This document shows positions 1-9,290 of a stretch of 64,000 nt of DNA, one piece after another. A model generated the notes under the pieces. It was not told where the DNA came from, did no database searches, and was given only the letters and a program-made list of their open reading frames with translations. The DNA lies in NCBI GenBank assembly GCA_016802295.1, contig JAESIW010000210.1, positions 620,001 through 684,000 of the forward strand, given 5' to 3'. This DNA comes from Brachionus rotundiformis. Taxonomy: Eukaryota; Rotifera; Eurotatoria; Ploima; Brachionidae. The translations under genes and the position numbers were made by a program. How positions within the stretch are numbered: the stretch's first letter is position 1; the number at the start of each line of letters is the position of its first letter.

Positions 1-66
1 TAAAAATTAAGGTTAAAGCTAGCTAAATTAACAAATTAAACTATAAAATAGGAAAATAAAAAAAAT

Positions 67-1167
67 ATGACTTTAAATTGTGGAATTGTTGGCTTACCCA
101 ACGTTGGTAAATCTACTTTATTTAATGCATTAACTTCTACGCAAAACGCCCAAGCGGCTAATTATCCATTTTGCACTATAGAGCCCAACCAAGGTATTGT
201 AGACGTGCCAGATAGCCGTTTGCTACAATTAGCAGCTATAGCTAACTCTAAAACTATTTTACCTGCTAGATTAGAGTTTATAGACATAGCAGGCTTAGTT
301 AAAGGAGCAAGCAAAGGCGAAGGTTTAGGTAATCAGTTTTTATCTAATATTAGAGAGGTAGACGCTATTATTCATGTGGTTAGATGTTTTGACGACAGCA
401 ACATTATACACGTAGAAGAAACCGTTAACCCCACCAGAGACATTGAAATTATTAATACCGAGCTAATGCTTGCAGATTTAGAATCGCTAGAAAAAAGATT
501 GCCTAATTTAGAAAAAAAAGCTAAAACTGGCGATAAAATTAGCAAAGAAATGGTAGAAGTTATTAATATAATTATACCAGTATTAAGTGCAGGCCAACTA
601 GCTAATACCATTACTTTTACCCCTGCACAGCAAATTATTGTAAAACAATTGTTTTTGTTAACCACAAAGCCAGTTTTATACGTTTGCAATGTACCAGAAA
701 CCGATGTAATAAACGGTAACCAGTACTCTGCTAAAGTGCAAGAAATTGCCAAAACCACTAATTCTAATACTGTGTTAATTTGTGCCTCTATAGAGCAAGA
801 AATTGCCACTTTACCAACCAAAGAAGATAAAATAGAATTTTTAGAAACCCTAGGCTTGCAAGAATCTGGTTTAGATAGAATTATTAAACAAGCTTACAGT
901 ATTTTAAACTTACAAACTTTTTTTACCATAGGGCCAAAAGAAGCACGTGCATGGACTATAACCAAAAATACTACCGCACCCGATGCCGCAGCGGAGATTC
1001 ATAGCGATATGCAACGTGGCTTTATTGCCGCAGAGGTAATATCTTATAAAGACTATATAGAACTAAAAGGCGAACAGCAAGCCAAAGAAAAAGGGAAGTT
1101 AAAAATTGAAGGCAAAACCTATATAGTTAACGATGGCGATGTTGTTTTATTTAGATTTAATGTTTAG
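67..1167 (+). CDS. ychF: Redox-regulated ATPase YchF (Obg-like)
   Basis: Universal Obg-family P-loop NTPase that binds ribosomes and prefers ATP to GTP. At 366 aa it has the normal family length. The G1 loop GLPNVGKS is at residues 9-16 and the G3 motif DIAG near 73. In place of the GTP-specific NKxD motif it has NVPE (in VCNVPETD), the known reason YchF uses ATP. The C-terminal part (about 280-366) is the TGS domain, ending in DGDVVLFRFNV. An AGGA sequence lies just upstream of the ATG. It is the first gene of the window; any upstream operon partner (pth is common) is outside it. Confidence 0.97.
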   Translation: MTLNCGIVGLPNVGKSTLFNALTSTQNAQAANYPFCTIEPNQGIVDVPDSRLLQLAAIANSKTILPARLEFIDIAGLVKGASKGEGLGNQFLSNIREVDAIIHVVRCFDDSNIIHVEETVNPTRDIEIINTELMLADLESLEKRLPNLEKKAKTGDKISKEMVEVINIIIPVLSAGQLANTITFTPAQQIIVKQLFLLTTKPVLYVCNVPETDVINGNQYSAKVQEIAKTTNSNTVLICASIEQEIATLPTKEDKIEFLETLGLQESGLDRIIKQAYSILNLQTFFTIGPKEARAWTITKNTTAPDAAAEIHSDMQRGFIAAEVISYKDYIELKGEQQAKEKGKLKIEGKTYIVNDGDVVLFRFNV

Positions 1168-1254
1168 TAACATGTAATTTGTAAAAAAAATTTTGCTAAA
1201 ACCCCGTATTTTACTTATATTTTTAACTTTTTTTGTAAACTTTTGTTAATAATG

Positions 1255-1284
1255 TTGACTTGAGTTTTTATTTTATACTACAAT
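1255..1284 (+). promoter_or_regulatory. Sigma70-type promoter for the NSS transporter gene
   Basis: TTGACT (1255-1260) and TACAAT (1279-1284) are 18 bp apart, ahead of an AAGGAG ribosome site at 1341 and the ATG at 1360. Both hexamers are one base from consensus, so this is among the clearer promoters in an AT-rich background. Confidence 0.6.
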
Positions 1285-1359
1285 ACTTTTTATGCTTAAA
1301 AATTTTGTTAAGCTTAAAATTTATTAATTTATAACAATAAAAGGAGAGAAACAAAGATT

Positions 1360-2733
1360 ATGTCTAATAATTCTCAAGAGTTTTCTAAGTTAGGTTTTGT
1401 GCTATCTGCAGCCGGTAGTGCAATAGGTTTAGGCAATATATGGAGGCTACCCGCACAAGTGGCCCAATACGGTGGAGGCACCTATTTATTTGTGTATTTT
1501 GCAATTTGTTTAACCTTTGGTTTATCTGTATTATTAGCCGAATTTGCTATTGGTAGATATTTTGGCGAAAATTATTTTAACAGATCAAAAGAAGTTTTAG
1601 CAGAAAATAACAAACCTAAAGCTTGGTATGCAGGTTTAGTGTTATCGCACGTTACACCAATTATTATATTAAGTTTTTACTTTGTAGTTTGCGGTTGGGT
1701 TTTATACTACTTTTTTGGTAGTTTATTTGGGCAAGTTAGCTATAACGCTACCGTTGGTACCCCAAGCTATTACGAAGGCGTTTTTGTAGGCCTAATTGGT
1801 AACTTTAAACTAGTATATGCTTTAGTAATTGTATTTATAGTAGCCACTGCCGCTATTAACTACCGTGGCGTAACTGCAGGTATAGAAAAAGCAAACTTTT
1901 TATTACTACCTTTGCTATTTATTATTTTAGTAGTTATGATTATACGTAGCTTAACCCTACCTGGTGCAGGGGCAGGCGTTGCTTATATTTTTTCTATAGA
2001 TTTTAGCGTAATAAATAAAGAACTAATTATTGCAGCGTTAAAACAATCATTTTTTAGTTTATCTATTGGTAGTGGTATTATGATAGCCTTTAGCTCGGCT
2101 TCTGGTAAAACTATGCATCTTAGAAACACTGCAATATATACTGTGGCTTTAGGCGCAGGCGTTGGTTTATTTACATCTTTATTAATTGTACCTGCAGTGT
2201 TTGCTTTTGGTTACGATTTAAACGGGGGGCCAGCCCTTACTTTTATGACACTACCCAACATTTTTGCTAACCTACCTTTTGGTTTTGTATTAGCATCTTT
2301 GTTTTTTTTAGTTATGTTAATGGCCGCTTTAACCTCTACTATTTCGTTATACGAAGTACCTACGCAATTGTTTAGTAAAGTATTTAATTTATCTAGGCAA
2401 AAAGTAGTGTTGTGGTTAATTGTTTTATTTGTAGCTATTACATTTGTACAAACGGCTTCGTTTTCGTTTTTAAGCAACTTAAGCATAGGTAAGTTAGGAA
2501 TTTTTGATTTCTCTGCCAACTTAACCGATTTAATGCTAGTAATATTTGGCCTAGTAAGTTGTATATTTGCAACTTGGTTAGTAGCTGGTAAGTACATTAA
2601 AAACGAGGTTTCTTCTAACGGATTATACAACGTAGAAACCACCAATTATAAATTATGGTACTATTTTACTAAATTTGTAGCCCCTGTAATTTTAACAGTG
2701 TTAATATTTTTAGTAGTACAAAGCTTATTTTAA
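1360..2733 (+). CDS. Sodium-dependent transporter, NSS/SNF family
   Basis: Inner-membrane sodium symporter of the LeuT fold, probably taking up an amino acid or related amine. The family signature is near the N-terminus: AGSAIGLGNIWRLP (residues about 18-31), which forms the unwound TM1 sodium and substrate site. The 457 aa length and about 11 hydrophobic segments fit bacterial tyrosine-transporter-like members rather than 12-TM eukaryotic ones. It is a single gene with its own promoter and a strong AAGGAG site at 1341. The substrate cannot be read from the sequence. Confidence 0.93.
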   Translation: MSNNSQEFSKLGFVLSAAGSAIGLGNIWRLPAQVAQYGGGTYLFVYFAICLTFGLSVLLAEFAIGRYFGENYFNRSKEVLAENNKPKAWYAGLVLSHVTPIIILSFYFVVCGWVLYYFFGSLFGQVSYNATVGTPSYYEGVFVGLIGNFKLVYALVIVFIVATAAINYRGVTAGIEKANFLLLPLLFIILVVMIIRSLTLPGAGAGVAYIFSIDFSVINKELIIAALKQSFFSLSIGSGIMIAFSSASGKTMHLRNTAIYTVALGAGVGLFTSLLIVPAVFAFGYDLNGGPALTFMTLPNIFANLPFGFVLASLFFLVMLMAALTSTISLYEVPTQLFSKVFNLSRQKVVLWLIVLFVAITFVQTASFSFLSNLSIGKLGIFDFSANLTDLMLVIFGLVSCIFATWLVAGKYIKNEVSSNGLYNVETTNYKLWYYFTKFVAPVILTVLIFLVVQSLF

Positions 2734-2833
2734 TAAAAACTAATTAATTATATTTATTTAACTTTATTATTTGTTTAAATATTGTTATACTATATTAGTA
2801 TAAAACAATTAATTTTTTATAATAATATAATTT

Positions 2834-3403
2834 ATGAAAACTATAATAAAGCATAAAAATTTACCTAATATACTAACCATAAGTAGAATAATGTTAATAC
2901 CGTTATTTTTACTTATGGTTTGGTATTCTACCCCTGTTTATAGATTTATATTTTTAGCAATATATATTTATGCATCTATTACCGATTTTTTAGACGGCTA
3001 CCTTGCACGAGAATACAATTTGCAGTCTACTTTTGGCCGAATTATGGACCCCATTGCAGATAAAGCTTTAATTTTAATTTTGTGTATAGTTATTTTACTT
3101 AAAGATTACAATATGGCTATAATAATTTTTATTCCTGTAATTATATTACTAGCACGTGAACTTATAATATCTGGTATTAGAGAAGGCCTAGCCAGTAGCA
3201 ACATAACCATACATGTTAGCAAAATAGGTAAGTATAAAACGGCTATTCAAATGGTTAGCCTAGGTTTTTTAATAGCAGGCGGTACAGAAAATTGGTTTTT
3301 TATTGCTGTTAACGCTATAGGTATAGCTTTATTGTTAATAGCTGTGGTGTTATCGGTATGGTCTGGTTTGCAGTATATAACCACATTTTATAAAAATATT
3401 TAA
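2834..3403 (+). CDS. pgsA: CDP-diacylglycerol--glycerol-3-phosphate 3-phosphatidyltransferase
   Basis: Makes phosphatidylglycerol phosphate from CDP-diacylglycerol and glycerol-3-phosphate, the committed step to PG and cardiolipin. The CDP-alcohol phosphotransferase motif D-x2-D-G-x2-A-R-x8-G-x3-D-x3-D is complete: DFLDGYLAREY is followed by G-RIM-D-PIA-D near residues 53-79. There are about five membrane segments, and 189 aa is the normal length. It is followed 21 bp later by the LOG-family gene, with which it probably shares a transcript. Confidence 0.95.
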   Translation: MKTIIKHKNLPNILTISRIMLIPLFLLMVWYSTPVYRFIFLAIYIYASITDFLDGYLAREYNLQSTFGRIMDPIADKALILILCIVILLKDYNMAIIIFIPVIILLARELIISGIREGLASSNITIHVSKIGKYKTAIQMVSLGFLIAGGTENWFFIAVNAIGIALLLIAVVLSVWSGLQYITTFYKNI

Positions 3404-3424
3404 AAAATAACGGAGAATAATCCA

Positions 3425-4213
3425 ATGAAAAGATGTACAGAGCACGATATAGAGTTTTTATCTAGCGCAGAAGGCAGACCAGCACGCATTATGCTAGAAT
3501 TTTTAGAAGCCAAAGACAGACTAGAAAAAAATAAAATTTTTAATACCATTGTAATGTTTGGCTCTGCACGTATTTTAACCCCACAAGTAGCCCAACAAAA
3601 ACTACAACAAGCACAAGCAACCAACAATACTGCAGAAATTACCAAAGCACAAAATGCTTTAGAAATTAGCAAATATTACACCATAACCAGCACTTTAGCT
3701 AATAAATTTGCTAATCATTTTAAAAATTTGCCCCCAGAAAATAAATTTTATGTTTGCTCTGGCGGAGGCCCCGGCATTATGGAGGCCGCTAACAAAGGAG
3801 CGTTTGAAGCTAACGAAAAAACCATTGGCTTTAACATTGTACTACCGTTTGAACAACACGCAAACCCTTACCTACAAAAAGAACTAACTTTTGATTTTAC
3901 CTACTTTTTTTTAAGAAAATTTTGGTTTTCTTACTTAGCTAAAGCTTTTGTGGTTTTTCCGGGTGGTTTTGGCACTATGGACGAACTGTTTGAAGTTATT
4001 ACCTTAATTCAAACCGGTAAAATGAAAAAACATGTACCAATAGTGTTGTTTGGTAAAGAGTTTTTTGAAAGCTTTTTAAATATACAACTACTAGAAAAAT
4101 ACGGCTTAATTTCTACAGACGATAAAAATATGTTTTTATTAACAGACGATGTAGACGAGGCTTTTAATTATGTTATAGAAAGAATAAAAGATCATAACCA
4201 TTTAGATATTTAA
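3425..4213 (+). CDS. LOG-family protein (Rossmann-fold phosphoribohydrolase-like)
   Basis: Member of the LOG (Lonely Guy)/TIGR00730-type family, once misnamed lysine decarboxylase. Characterised members release cytokinin base or AMP-derived base from nucleoside monophosphates. The signatures SGGGPGIMEAANKGA (about residues 114-128) and PGGFGTMDELFE (about 178-189) carry the conserved nucleotide-binding and catalytic Arg/Glu region. At 262 aa it is the longer bacterial type. The GGAGAA site upstream fixes the start, and the stop overlaps the next ATG by one base (TAATG), so it is translationally coupled to the response regulator. Its physiological substrate is unknown. Confidence 0.85.
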   Translation: MKRCTEHDIEFLSSAEGRPARIMLEFLEAKDRLEKNKIFNTIVMFGSARILTPQVAQQKLQQAQATNNTAEITKAQNALEISKYYTITSTLANKFANHFKNLPPENKFYVCSGGGPGIMEAANKGAFEANEKTIGFNIVLPFEQHANPYLQKELTFDFTYFFLRKFWFSYLAKAFVVFPGGFGTMDELFEVITLIQTGKMKKHVPIVLFGKEFFESFLNIQLLEKYGLISTDDKNMFLLTDDVDEAFNYVIERIKDHNHLDI

Positions 4214-4872
4214 TGGCAATTAATGCTTTAATTATAGATGACGATGAAAAGCTTTGCTTGTTGTTATCTAAAAATTTATATAAAAATAATATTAATAATG
4301 TATACTGTACTAGTACTGTACAAGCTAAAGAAATTATAAACTTTTTTAGTTTTAATATTATTTTAATAGATTACTTAATGCCAAACGAAGACGGTTTGCA
4401 GTTTATTAAGTGGCTTAGCAATAATAACTGTAATTTACCAATTATTATGCTTACCGCTGTAAATAATGATGATATAAAAATTAATGCTTTAAAATTAGGT
4501 GCTTTTGATTACCTAACAAAACCCTTTAATATAACCGAATTAATTTTAAAAATTAATAAACTAGCTCTATATTATAAAAAAGAACCCAACAACGCTTTAG
4601 TATATAAAGATTTATCTTTAAGTAATAATACGCTAACTAGTAACAATAATTCGATTATGTTATCAGATACCGAAAGCATTATTTTGCAAACTTTAATTAA
4701 CAATAAAAACAGCGTAATTTCTAAAGAAAAACTAATGCAGGTGGCAAATTTACACAACGATAACAACCTGTTTGTAATTATAATGCGTTTACGCAATAAA
4801 ATGATTACATTAAATAGTAAATTAGATTATATTAAAACCATACGCTCTAAAGGATTTATAATAAAAAATTAA
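4213..4872 (+). CDS. OmpR/PhoB-family response regulator
   Basis: DNA-binding response regulator of 219 aa. The receiver domain has the acidic pair in IIDDDEKL (residues 8-12), phosphoacceptor Asp53 in LIDYLMPNEDG, Thr in MLTAV and the conserved Lys in LTKPF. The C-terminal winged helix (about 125-219) has the OmpR-type layout ending in YIKTIRSKGFII. The sensor kinase gene starts 8 bp downstream, and the two look like a cognate pair of OmpR/EnvZ type. Its target genes cannot be inferred from the window. Confidence 0.9.
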   Translation: MAINALIIDDDEKLCLLLSKNLYKNNINNVYCTSTVQAKEIINFFSFNIILIDYLMPNEDGLQFIKWLSNNNCNLPIIMLTAVNNDDIKINALKLGAFDYLTKPFNITELILKINKLALYYKKEPNNALVYKDLSLSNNTLTSNNNSIMLSDTESIILQTLINNKNSVISKEKLMQVANLHNDNNLFVIIMRLRNKMITLNSKLDYIKTIRSKGFIIKN

Positions 4873-4880
4873 GGATAACA

Positions 4881-6260
4881 ATGAGTTTTTTTAACACTAT
4901 TTTTAAATTTTTACACAAGCAATACAAATTTTTAACGTTGTTTTTGTATAAATTGGCTCCAAAAACTTTTTTACTACGTATTGTGCTATTGCTTACCATT
5001 AGTTTTACTGTTTTAATTGCAACTGCTATTATTTGGTTTTACGATCAACAATGGCGCCAAATAAGAACCGCCCTAAACAGCTACTTAGTTAAAGATATTA
5101 GCTTAGCCGTAAGCACGGCTTCTAAATACAACAATACTACAGATATGCAAAATGCTTTAAGTAAATTATCTGGACAAATTTTTGTAGTGCCTAAAGTTAT
5201 AGATAATGTAGAATATAAAACTATTAATGTTAAACAGTTAAGTAAAGAAAACTCTAAATTTTATAACGATTTAATAGATGTTTTACCAAAAAACTTAGTG
5301 TTTGTTGCTAATAACAGTGCTAACAACAGCTTGGTTAATTTGCTAATTAATGTTAATAATACCCATTGGTTGCAGTTTAACCTTACTAGCGAGCTATTTT
5401 ATTTATCTTCTTTTAGTTTAGTTGTATACGTATTACTTGGCTTATGTGCCGTGTTAGTATTTATTATGCTACAATTTTTTAGATTACAAGTACGCCCACT
5501 AAAACAATTAGCAAGTGCATCTAAAAAACTAGGCAACGGGCAACCTGTACCGTATTTAAAGCCCTATGGTGCAAAAGAAATAAAAGAAGCCACAATTGCT
5601 TTTAACACCATGAAAGAACAACTACAAAAATTTGTAGAACAACGCACTTTAATGTTGGGGGCAATTTCGCACGATTTATTTACCGCCCTAACCCGCATAA
5701 ACTTATTGGTAGAGCTACAAACTAAAGAAGATTACAGCGAAATTAAAGAAGAAGTATTAATTATGCAACAAATGATACAATCTTACTTAGATTTTGCTAA
5801 CGGCACCAACTTAACCAAAGAAGTTAGCCACATAAACATAAAAAAAATTATAGAAGATGTAACCAATAAATACGATAACCAAATTAATATTTCTATACAA
5901 AACAATATTAGCTCTGGCTGTACTATTAGTGCTAACCAACAACAAATTATTAGAGTATTTGATAACCTAATAGCAAACGCCATTAAATACGCCAATAAAG
6001 TAAAAATTACAGTTAGCAACTATGGTAATAGCTCTGTACAAATAGATGTAGAAGACAACGGTGCTGGTATTCCGGCAGATAAGTACGATAAAGTATTTTT
6101 ACCTTTTTATAAACTTAACCAAGCCCGTACACCAGAAAAAAGCAGTGTGGGCTTAGGTTTATACATTGTAAAAGATATAATACTAAATCACGGCGGTACT
6201 ATAGAAATTGGGCAGTCTAATTTAGGTGGAGTAAAAATATCTATTTATTTAGTTAAATAA
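4881..6260 (+). CDS. EnvZ-like sensor histidine kinase
   Basis: Inner-membrane sensor kinase of 459 aa, partner of the preceding regulator. TM1 lies at about 31-52, a periplasmic domain at 53-172 and TM2 at 175-198. A HAMP linker follows to about 255, then a dimerisation/phosphoacceptor helix with His264 in AISHDLFTALTR. The ATPase domain has an N box (NLIANAIKYA), G1 (DNGAGIP) and G2 (VGLGLYIV). The H box has Phe-Thr-Ala where SHDLRTPLTR is usual, so the conserved proline after the His is replaced. The remaining catalytic boxes look intact. Confidence 0.9.
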   Translation: MSFFNTIFKFLHKQYKFLTLFLYKLAPKTFLLRIVLLLTISFTVLIATAIIWFYDQQWRQIRTALNSYLVKDISLAVSTASKYNNTTDMQNALSKLSGQIFVVPKVIDNVEYKTINVKQLSKENSKFYNDLIDVLPKNLVFVANNSANNSLVNLLINVNNTHWLQFNLTSELFYLSSFSLVVYVLLGLCAVLVFIMLQFFRLQVRPLKQLASASKKLGNGQPVPYLKPYGAKEIKEATIAFNTMKEQLQKFVEQRTLMLGAISHDLFTALTRINLLVELQTKEDYSEIKEEVLIMQQMIQSYLDFANGTNLTKEVSHINIKKIIEDVTNKYDNQINISIQNNISSGCTISANQQQIIRVFDNLIANAIKYANKVKITVSNYGNSSVQIDVEDNGAGIPADKYDKVFLPFYKLNQARTPEKSSVGLGLYIVKDIILNHGGTIEIGQSNLGGVKISIYLVK

Positions 6261-6316
6261 TTATTTATTAAACTGCACTAAATAAATATAAGCACGTTTT
6301 ACCAACAATATTTAAC

Positions 6317-6370
6317 GCATAGCAAACTACCTACTTATATCAATAGGGCTAAATATTTAGATTGCTATGC
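6317..6370. repeat. Inverted repeat between convergent genes
   Basis: GCATAGCAA (6317-6325) and TTGCTATGC (6362-6370) are perfect 9-bp arms separated by 36 bp, between the convergent kinase and prs genes. There is no T-run beside either arm, so a Rho-independent terminator is only weakly supported. Confidence 0.3.
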
Positions 6371-6376
6371 CACAAA

Positions 6377-7315
6377 TTAGTTTAAAAATAACGAACTTAA
6401 AGAACTTTCGGTATAAATACGCTTAATGCTTTCTGCTAATAAGTTAGATGCACTTAAAACTGTTAACTTAGGATGTTGCAACATATCTACTTCGGCGTGG
6501 TAAATGGTATCTGTACACATAAATTCGTTTATATGGCTGTTAGCAATGCGTTGCAAAGCATCTTTAGAAAAAACTCCATGAGTAGTAAAAGCTTTTATAG
6601 TTAAAGCTCCACGTTTTTTTAATGCGGTGGCTGCATTACACAAAGTGCCAGCACTGTCTGCAATATCATCTATTAAAATACAATGTTTGTTATTAACATC
6701 GCCCACTACATTCATAACTTCGCTAACACCTGCTTTTTCACGGCGTTTATCTATTATGGCTAAATCGCAACCTAAATTTTTAGCAAAACTTCTTGCCCTA
6801 ACCACACCACCAACATCTGGCGAAACCACAACGGTATTAGCAATGTCTACAGTTGGTTTAATATGGTTTAAAAATATAATATTACTATATAAGTTATCTA
6901 CCGGAATATCAAAAAAACCTTGAATTTGCGAGGCATGTAAATCTAAAGTTAAAATTCTATCTGCCCCTGCGGTTGTTAGCAAATTTGCTACTAACTTAGC
7001 AGAAATAGGAGCTCTGGGGCTTTGCTTTCTATCTTGTCTGGCATAGCCAAAATACGGAATAACCGCAGTTATACGTTTGGCAGAGCCTCGTTTAAGCGCA
7101 TCTATACAAATAAGTAGCTCCATTAGGTTATCGTTAGTGGGTTTAGATGTAGACTGTATAATAAAAATATCTTCACCCCTTACGCTTTCTTTTATTTCTA
7201 CATTTACTTCACCATCGGCAAACTTAGATATGCTGGCTTCGGCTAAATTAGTGTGCAGGTTTTGAGCAATTAACTTAGATAGTGGTAAATTACTGTTGCC
7301 GGCTATAATTTTCAT
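6377..7315 (-). CDS. prs: Ribose-phosphate pyrophosphokinase
   Basis: Makes PRPP from ribose-5-phosphate and ATP, feeding nucleotide, His and Trp synthesis. It is 312 aa, standard class I length. The signatures are DLHASQIQGFFDIPVDNL (about residues 129-146), the flexible-loop region VVSPDVGGVVRARSFA (about 167-182) and the PRPP-binding loop LIDDIADSAGTL (about 217-228). The last four residues before the stop, in SSLFLN, are family-typical in position but not in sequence. pgeF lies 29 bp upstream and may be cotranscribed. Confidence 0.97.
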   Translation of the reverse strand: MKIIAGNSNLPLSKLIAQNLHTNLAEASISKFADGEVNVEIKESVRGEDIFIIQSTSKPTNDNLMELLICIDALKRGSAKRITAVIPYFGYARQDRKQSPRAPISAKLVANLLTTAGADRILTLDLHASQIQGFFDIPVDNLYSNIIFLNHIKPTVDIANTVVVSPDVGGVVRARSFAKNLGCDLAIIDKRREKAGVSEVMNVVGDVNNKHCILIDDIADSAGTLCNAATALKKRGALTIKAFTTHGVFSKDALQRIANSHINEFMCTDTIYHAEVDMLQHPKLTVLSASNLLAESIKRIYTESSLSSLFLN

Positions 7316-7344
7316 AATTAATATACTCCTATTGTTTTGCGTTA

Positions 7345-8109
7345 TTATGTTAGCATTATTCCAGAAAATTGTAAGCCTTTAGTTGCTTGTTGCCTATGGG
7401 TGGCTTGGCGGTGGCTAAAAAAATGGCTAGGCGATGTATAAGTGCTTAAGTTTAAATTACCTATTGCCTTAACATTGTTTTGTTGCAATAAATATATTGC
7501 TAATTGCTGTAAATTACAATGTAAGTTGCCATTAAAGTTTACAAAAAACTGTTTATAATTTTGGTTATAATTTATAAATTGGTTATAAAAATTTTTATCT
7601 ACTGCATAATTATATACGTCTATACTGGGGCCAATGCTGGCAATAATATTACTATTAACCGCCCCTAGCTTTAGCATTGCTTGTATGGTTGGCGTAATTG
7701 CATTTTGTAATAAGCCTTGCCAACCTGCATGCACCACGCCTATTACTTTATTAATGTTGTCTGCTAATAAAATTGGTAAGCAATCTGCAGTAACTACCCC
7801 TATAGCCACATTAGGGGTATTAGTAACAATTGCATCTGCTATAATATTTTTACTGTTATTTATGTTAGTGTTGTGGTTTGCCACTAGCACATTGCAACCA
7901 TGTTGTTGCCTAGCTGTAATTAACTTGTTGCTACTAATATTAAAATAATTGGCTATTATGTTACGGTTTTGCCACACATTTTGCAGATTATCTGTACCAA
8001 ACAAACTAACATTTAAACTAGCAAAATTACCAACACTAACGCCACCTTGTCTACCAAAAAAACAGTGTTTAATGTTTAACAAATTAACTAGTAAATTACA
8101 ATAATACAT
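7345..8109 (-). CDS. pgeF: Peptidoglycan editing factor / purine nucleoside phosphorylase (laccase domain)
   Basis: YfiH/PgeF-type multicopper-polyphenol-oxidase-fold protein, 254 aa. Characterised homologues phosphorylyse purine nucleosides, and E. coli YfiH removes UDP-MurNAc-L-Ser errors during peptidoglycan precursor synthesis. The metal-binding motifs are present: GRQGGVS near residue 19, the ITARQQHG region with its His, VTADCLPILLAD, and VVHAGWQGLL. The C-terminus carries the family-typical FSHRQATHR. It lies between midA and prs on the minus strand. Confidence 0.9.
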   Translation of the reverse strand: MYYCNLLVNLLNIKHCFFGRQGGVSVGNFASLNVSLFGTDNLQNVWQNRNIIANYFNISSNKLITARQQHGCNVLVANHNTNINNSKNIIADAIVTNTPNVAIGVVTADCLPILLADNINKVIGVVHAGWQGLLQNAITPTIQAMLKLGAVNSNIIASIGPSIDVYNYAVDKNFYNQFINYNQNYKQFFVNFNGNLHCNLQQLAIYLLQQNNVKAIGNLNLSTYTSPSHFFSHRQATHRQQATKGLQFSGIMLT

Positions 8110-8165
8110 TTTATGCTCGTACTTAGTATTAATTAATTATAACAAAATTTATTATAAATTAACAT

Positions 8166-9290
8166 CTATATTTTTAAATTATTAAAAACGGCTAGTGCTT
8201 TAAACTTGTTGCCCATATCGTTATTTATTAATTTGCCGGCAGATTTAACCACACTGCTGTTGTTTATAGTGCTTAAGTATTGTTGTATACCTAAAGCGTG
8301 TAAAAATTCTTTTTGTGTAACAGTATTAATGCGGTTAACACCAACATTATCTGCTATGGTTTGCAAAGCATTAAAGTTAACGCTGTAGGTAATATCTGCA
8401 AGCCCTACTAAACTAAGAATTTGTTCTAAATTTAGTAAATTGTGCTTGTAGTATCCCCTAACGGCAGAAGAATAAGTGTTTTGCACAAAACCATAATCTA
8501 TAAACAAAGCTAACCCACTATTTTGTTTTATTAATTGGCAAATATACGCAAAGTATTTATTTGCAACAGTTTGCTTAATATAAACACTATTGTTGCTTAT
8601 ATTAAGCGGAAGTTGTGTAATAATTTTATTGTAACCTAAAGCAGGCTTACTATAAAAACTACTAAATGCATTGTTGTTATTGTTATTGTTATTGCTGTTG
8701 CTGTGGTTGTAATTAGGGTTATTGGTAATATATAACTGTTGCCAAGCGTTGTTAGTTAGCGTAAATTGCTGAAAAGGCAAGGCGTCTAAAAACTCGTTAG
8801 CTATTAGCAAAATGGGTAAATTACTATTAAGTTGCGTTATGCTGTTAATAGTGGTAAAGCTTTTTACTAAACCAGTGTAATTTTTTAGATTTTGCTGTTG
8901 AATTTTTTGTAAAACTGGGTTAATTTCTACAATTACTAAGTTTAAAGCTTTAATAAAATTAGTATTATTGCGGTTAACGTGTAAAATATCTTGCAACAAA
9001 AGGCCACTGCCCGCCCCTAGTTCTAGCAATATAAAGTTGCTGGGTTGTTTTAATTGTAGCCATAAATTATAATACCAAGCCCCTATTAAATAACCAAAAA
9101 CACTAGATATTTGCGAAGATGTGTAAAAATCTGCCTGTTTAGCAAACGGATTAACATTACTATAATAACCATACTTACTGCTTAGGGCTAACTGCATAAA
9201 TTTAGCAAAGCTAACATTATTGTTAGGGGTTTTAGCAATAAAATTACTTATATAAGTAGTGGCTAAATTATTTAGTTGGCTTGCTTGCAT
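8166..9290 (-). CDS. SAM-dependent methyltransferase, MidA/NDUFAF7 family
   Basis: Class I SAM methyltransferase of the DUF185/MidA family, whose mitochondrial member NDUFAF7 methylates an arginine of complex I and is needed for its assembly. The length is 374 aa. The SAM-binding region ILLELGAGSGLLLQD is near residue 83, followed by the acidic LVIVEINP. A low-complexity insert NSNNNNNNNN (about 196-205) is encoded by alternating AAT/AAC codons. Its 5' end overlaps the lgt stop by 23 bp, a common pairing in alphaproteobacteria (lgt-midA-pgeF). Confidence 0.9.
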   Translation of the reverse strand: MQASQLNNLATTYISNFIAKTPNNNVSFAKFMQLALSSKYGYYSNVNPFAKQADFYTSSQISSVFGYLIGAWYYNLWLQLKQPSNFILLELGAGSGLLLQDILHVNRNNTNFIKALNLVIVEINPVLQKIQQQNLKNYTGLVKSFTTINSITQLNSNLPILLIANEFLDALPFQQFTLTNNAWQQLYITNNPNYNHSNSNNNNNNNNAFSSFYSKPALGYNKIITQLPLNISNNSVYIKQTVANKYFAYICQLIKQNSGLALFIDYGFVQNTYSSAVRGYYKHNLLNLEQILSLVGLADITYSVNFNALQTIADNVGVNRINTVTQKEFLHALGIQQYLSTINNSSVVKSAGKLINNDMGNKFKALAVFNNLKI

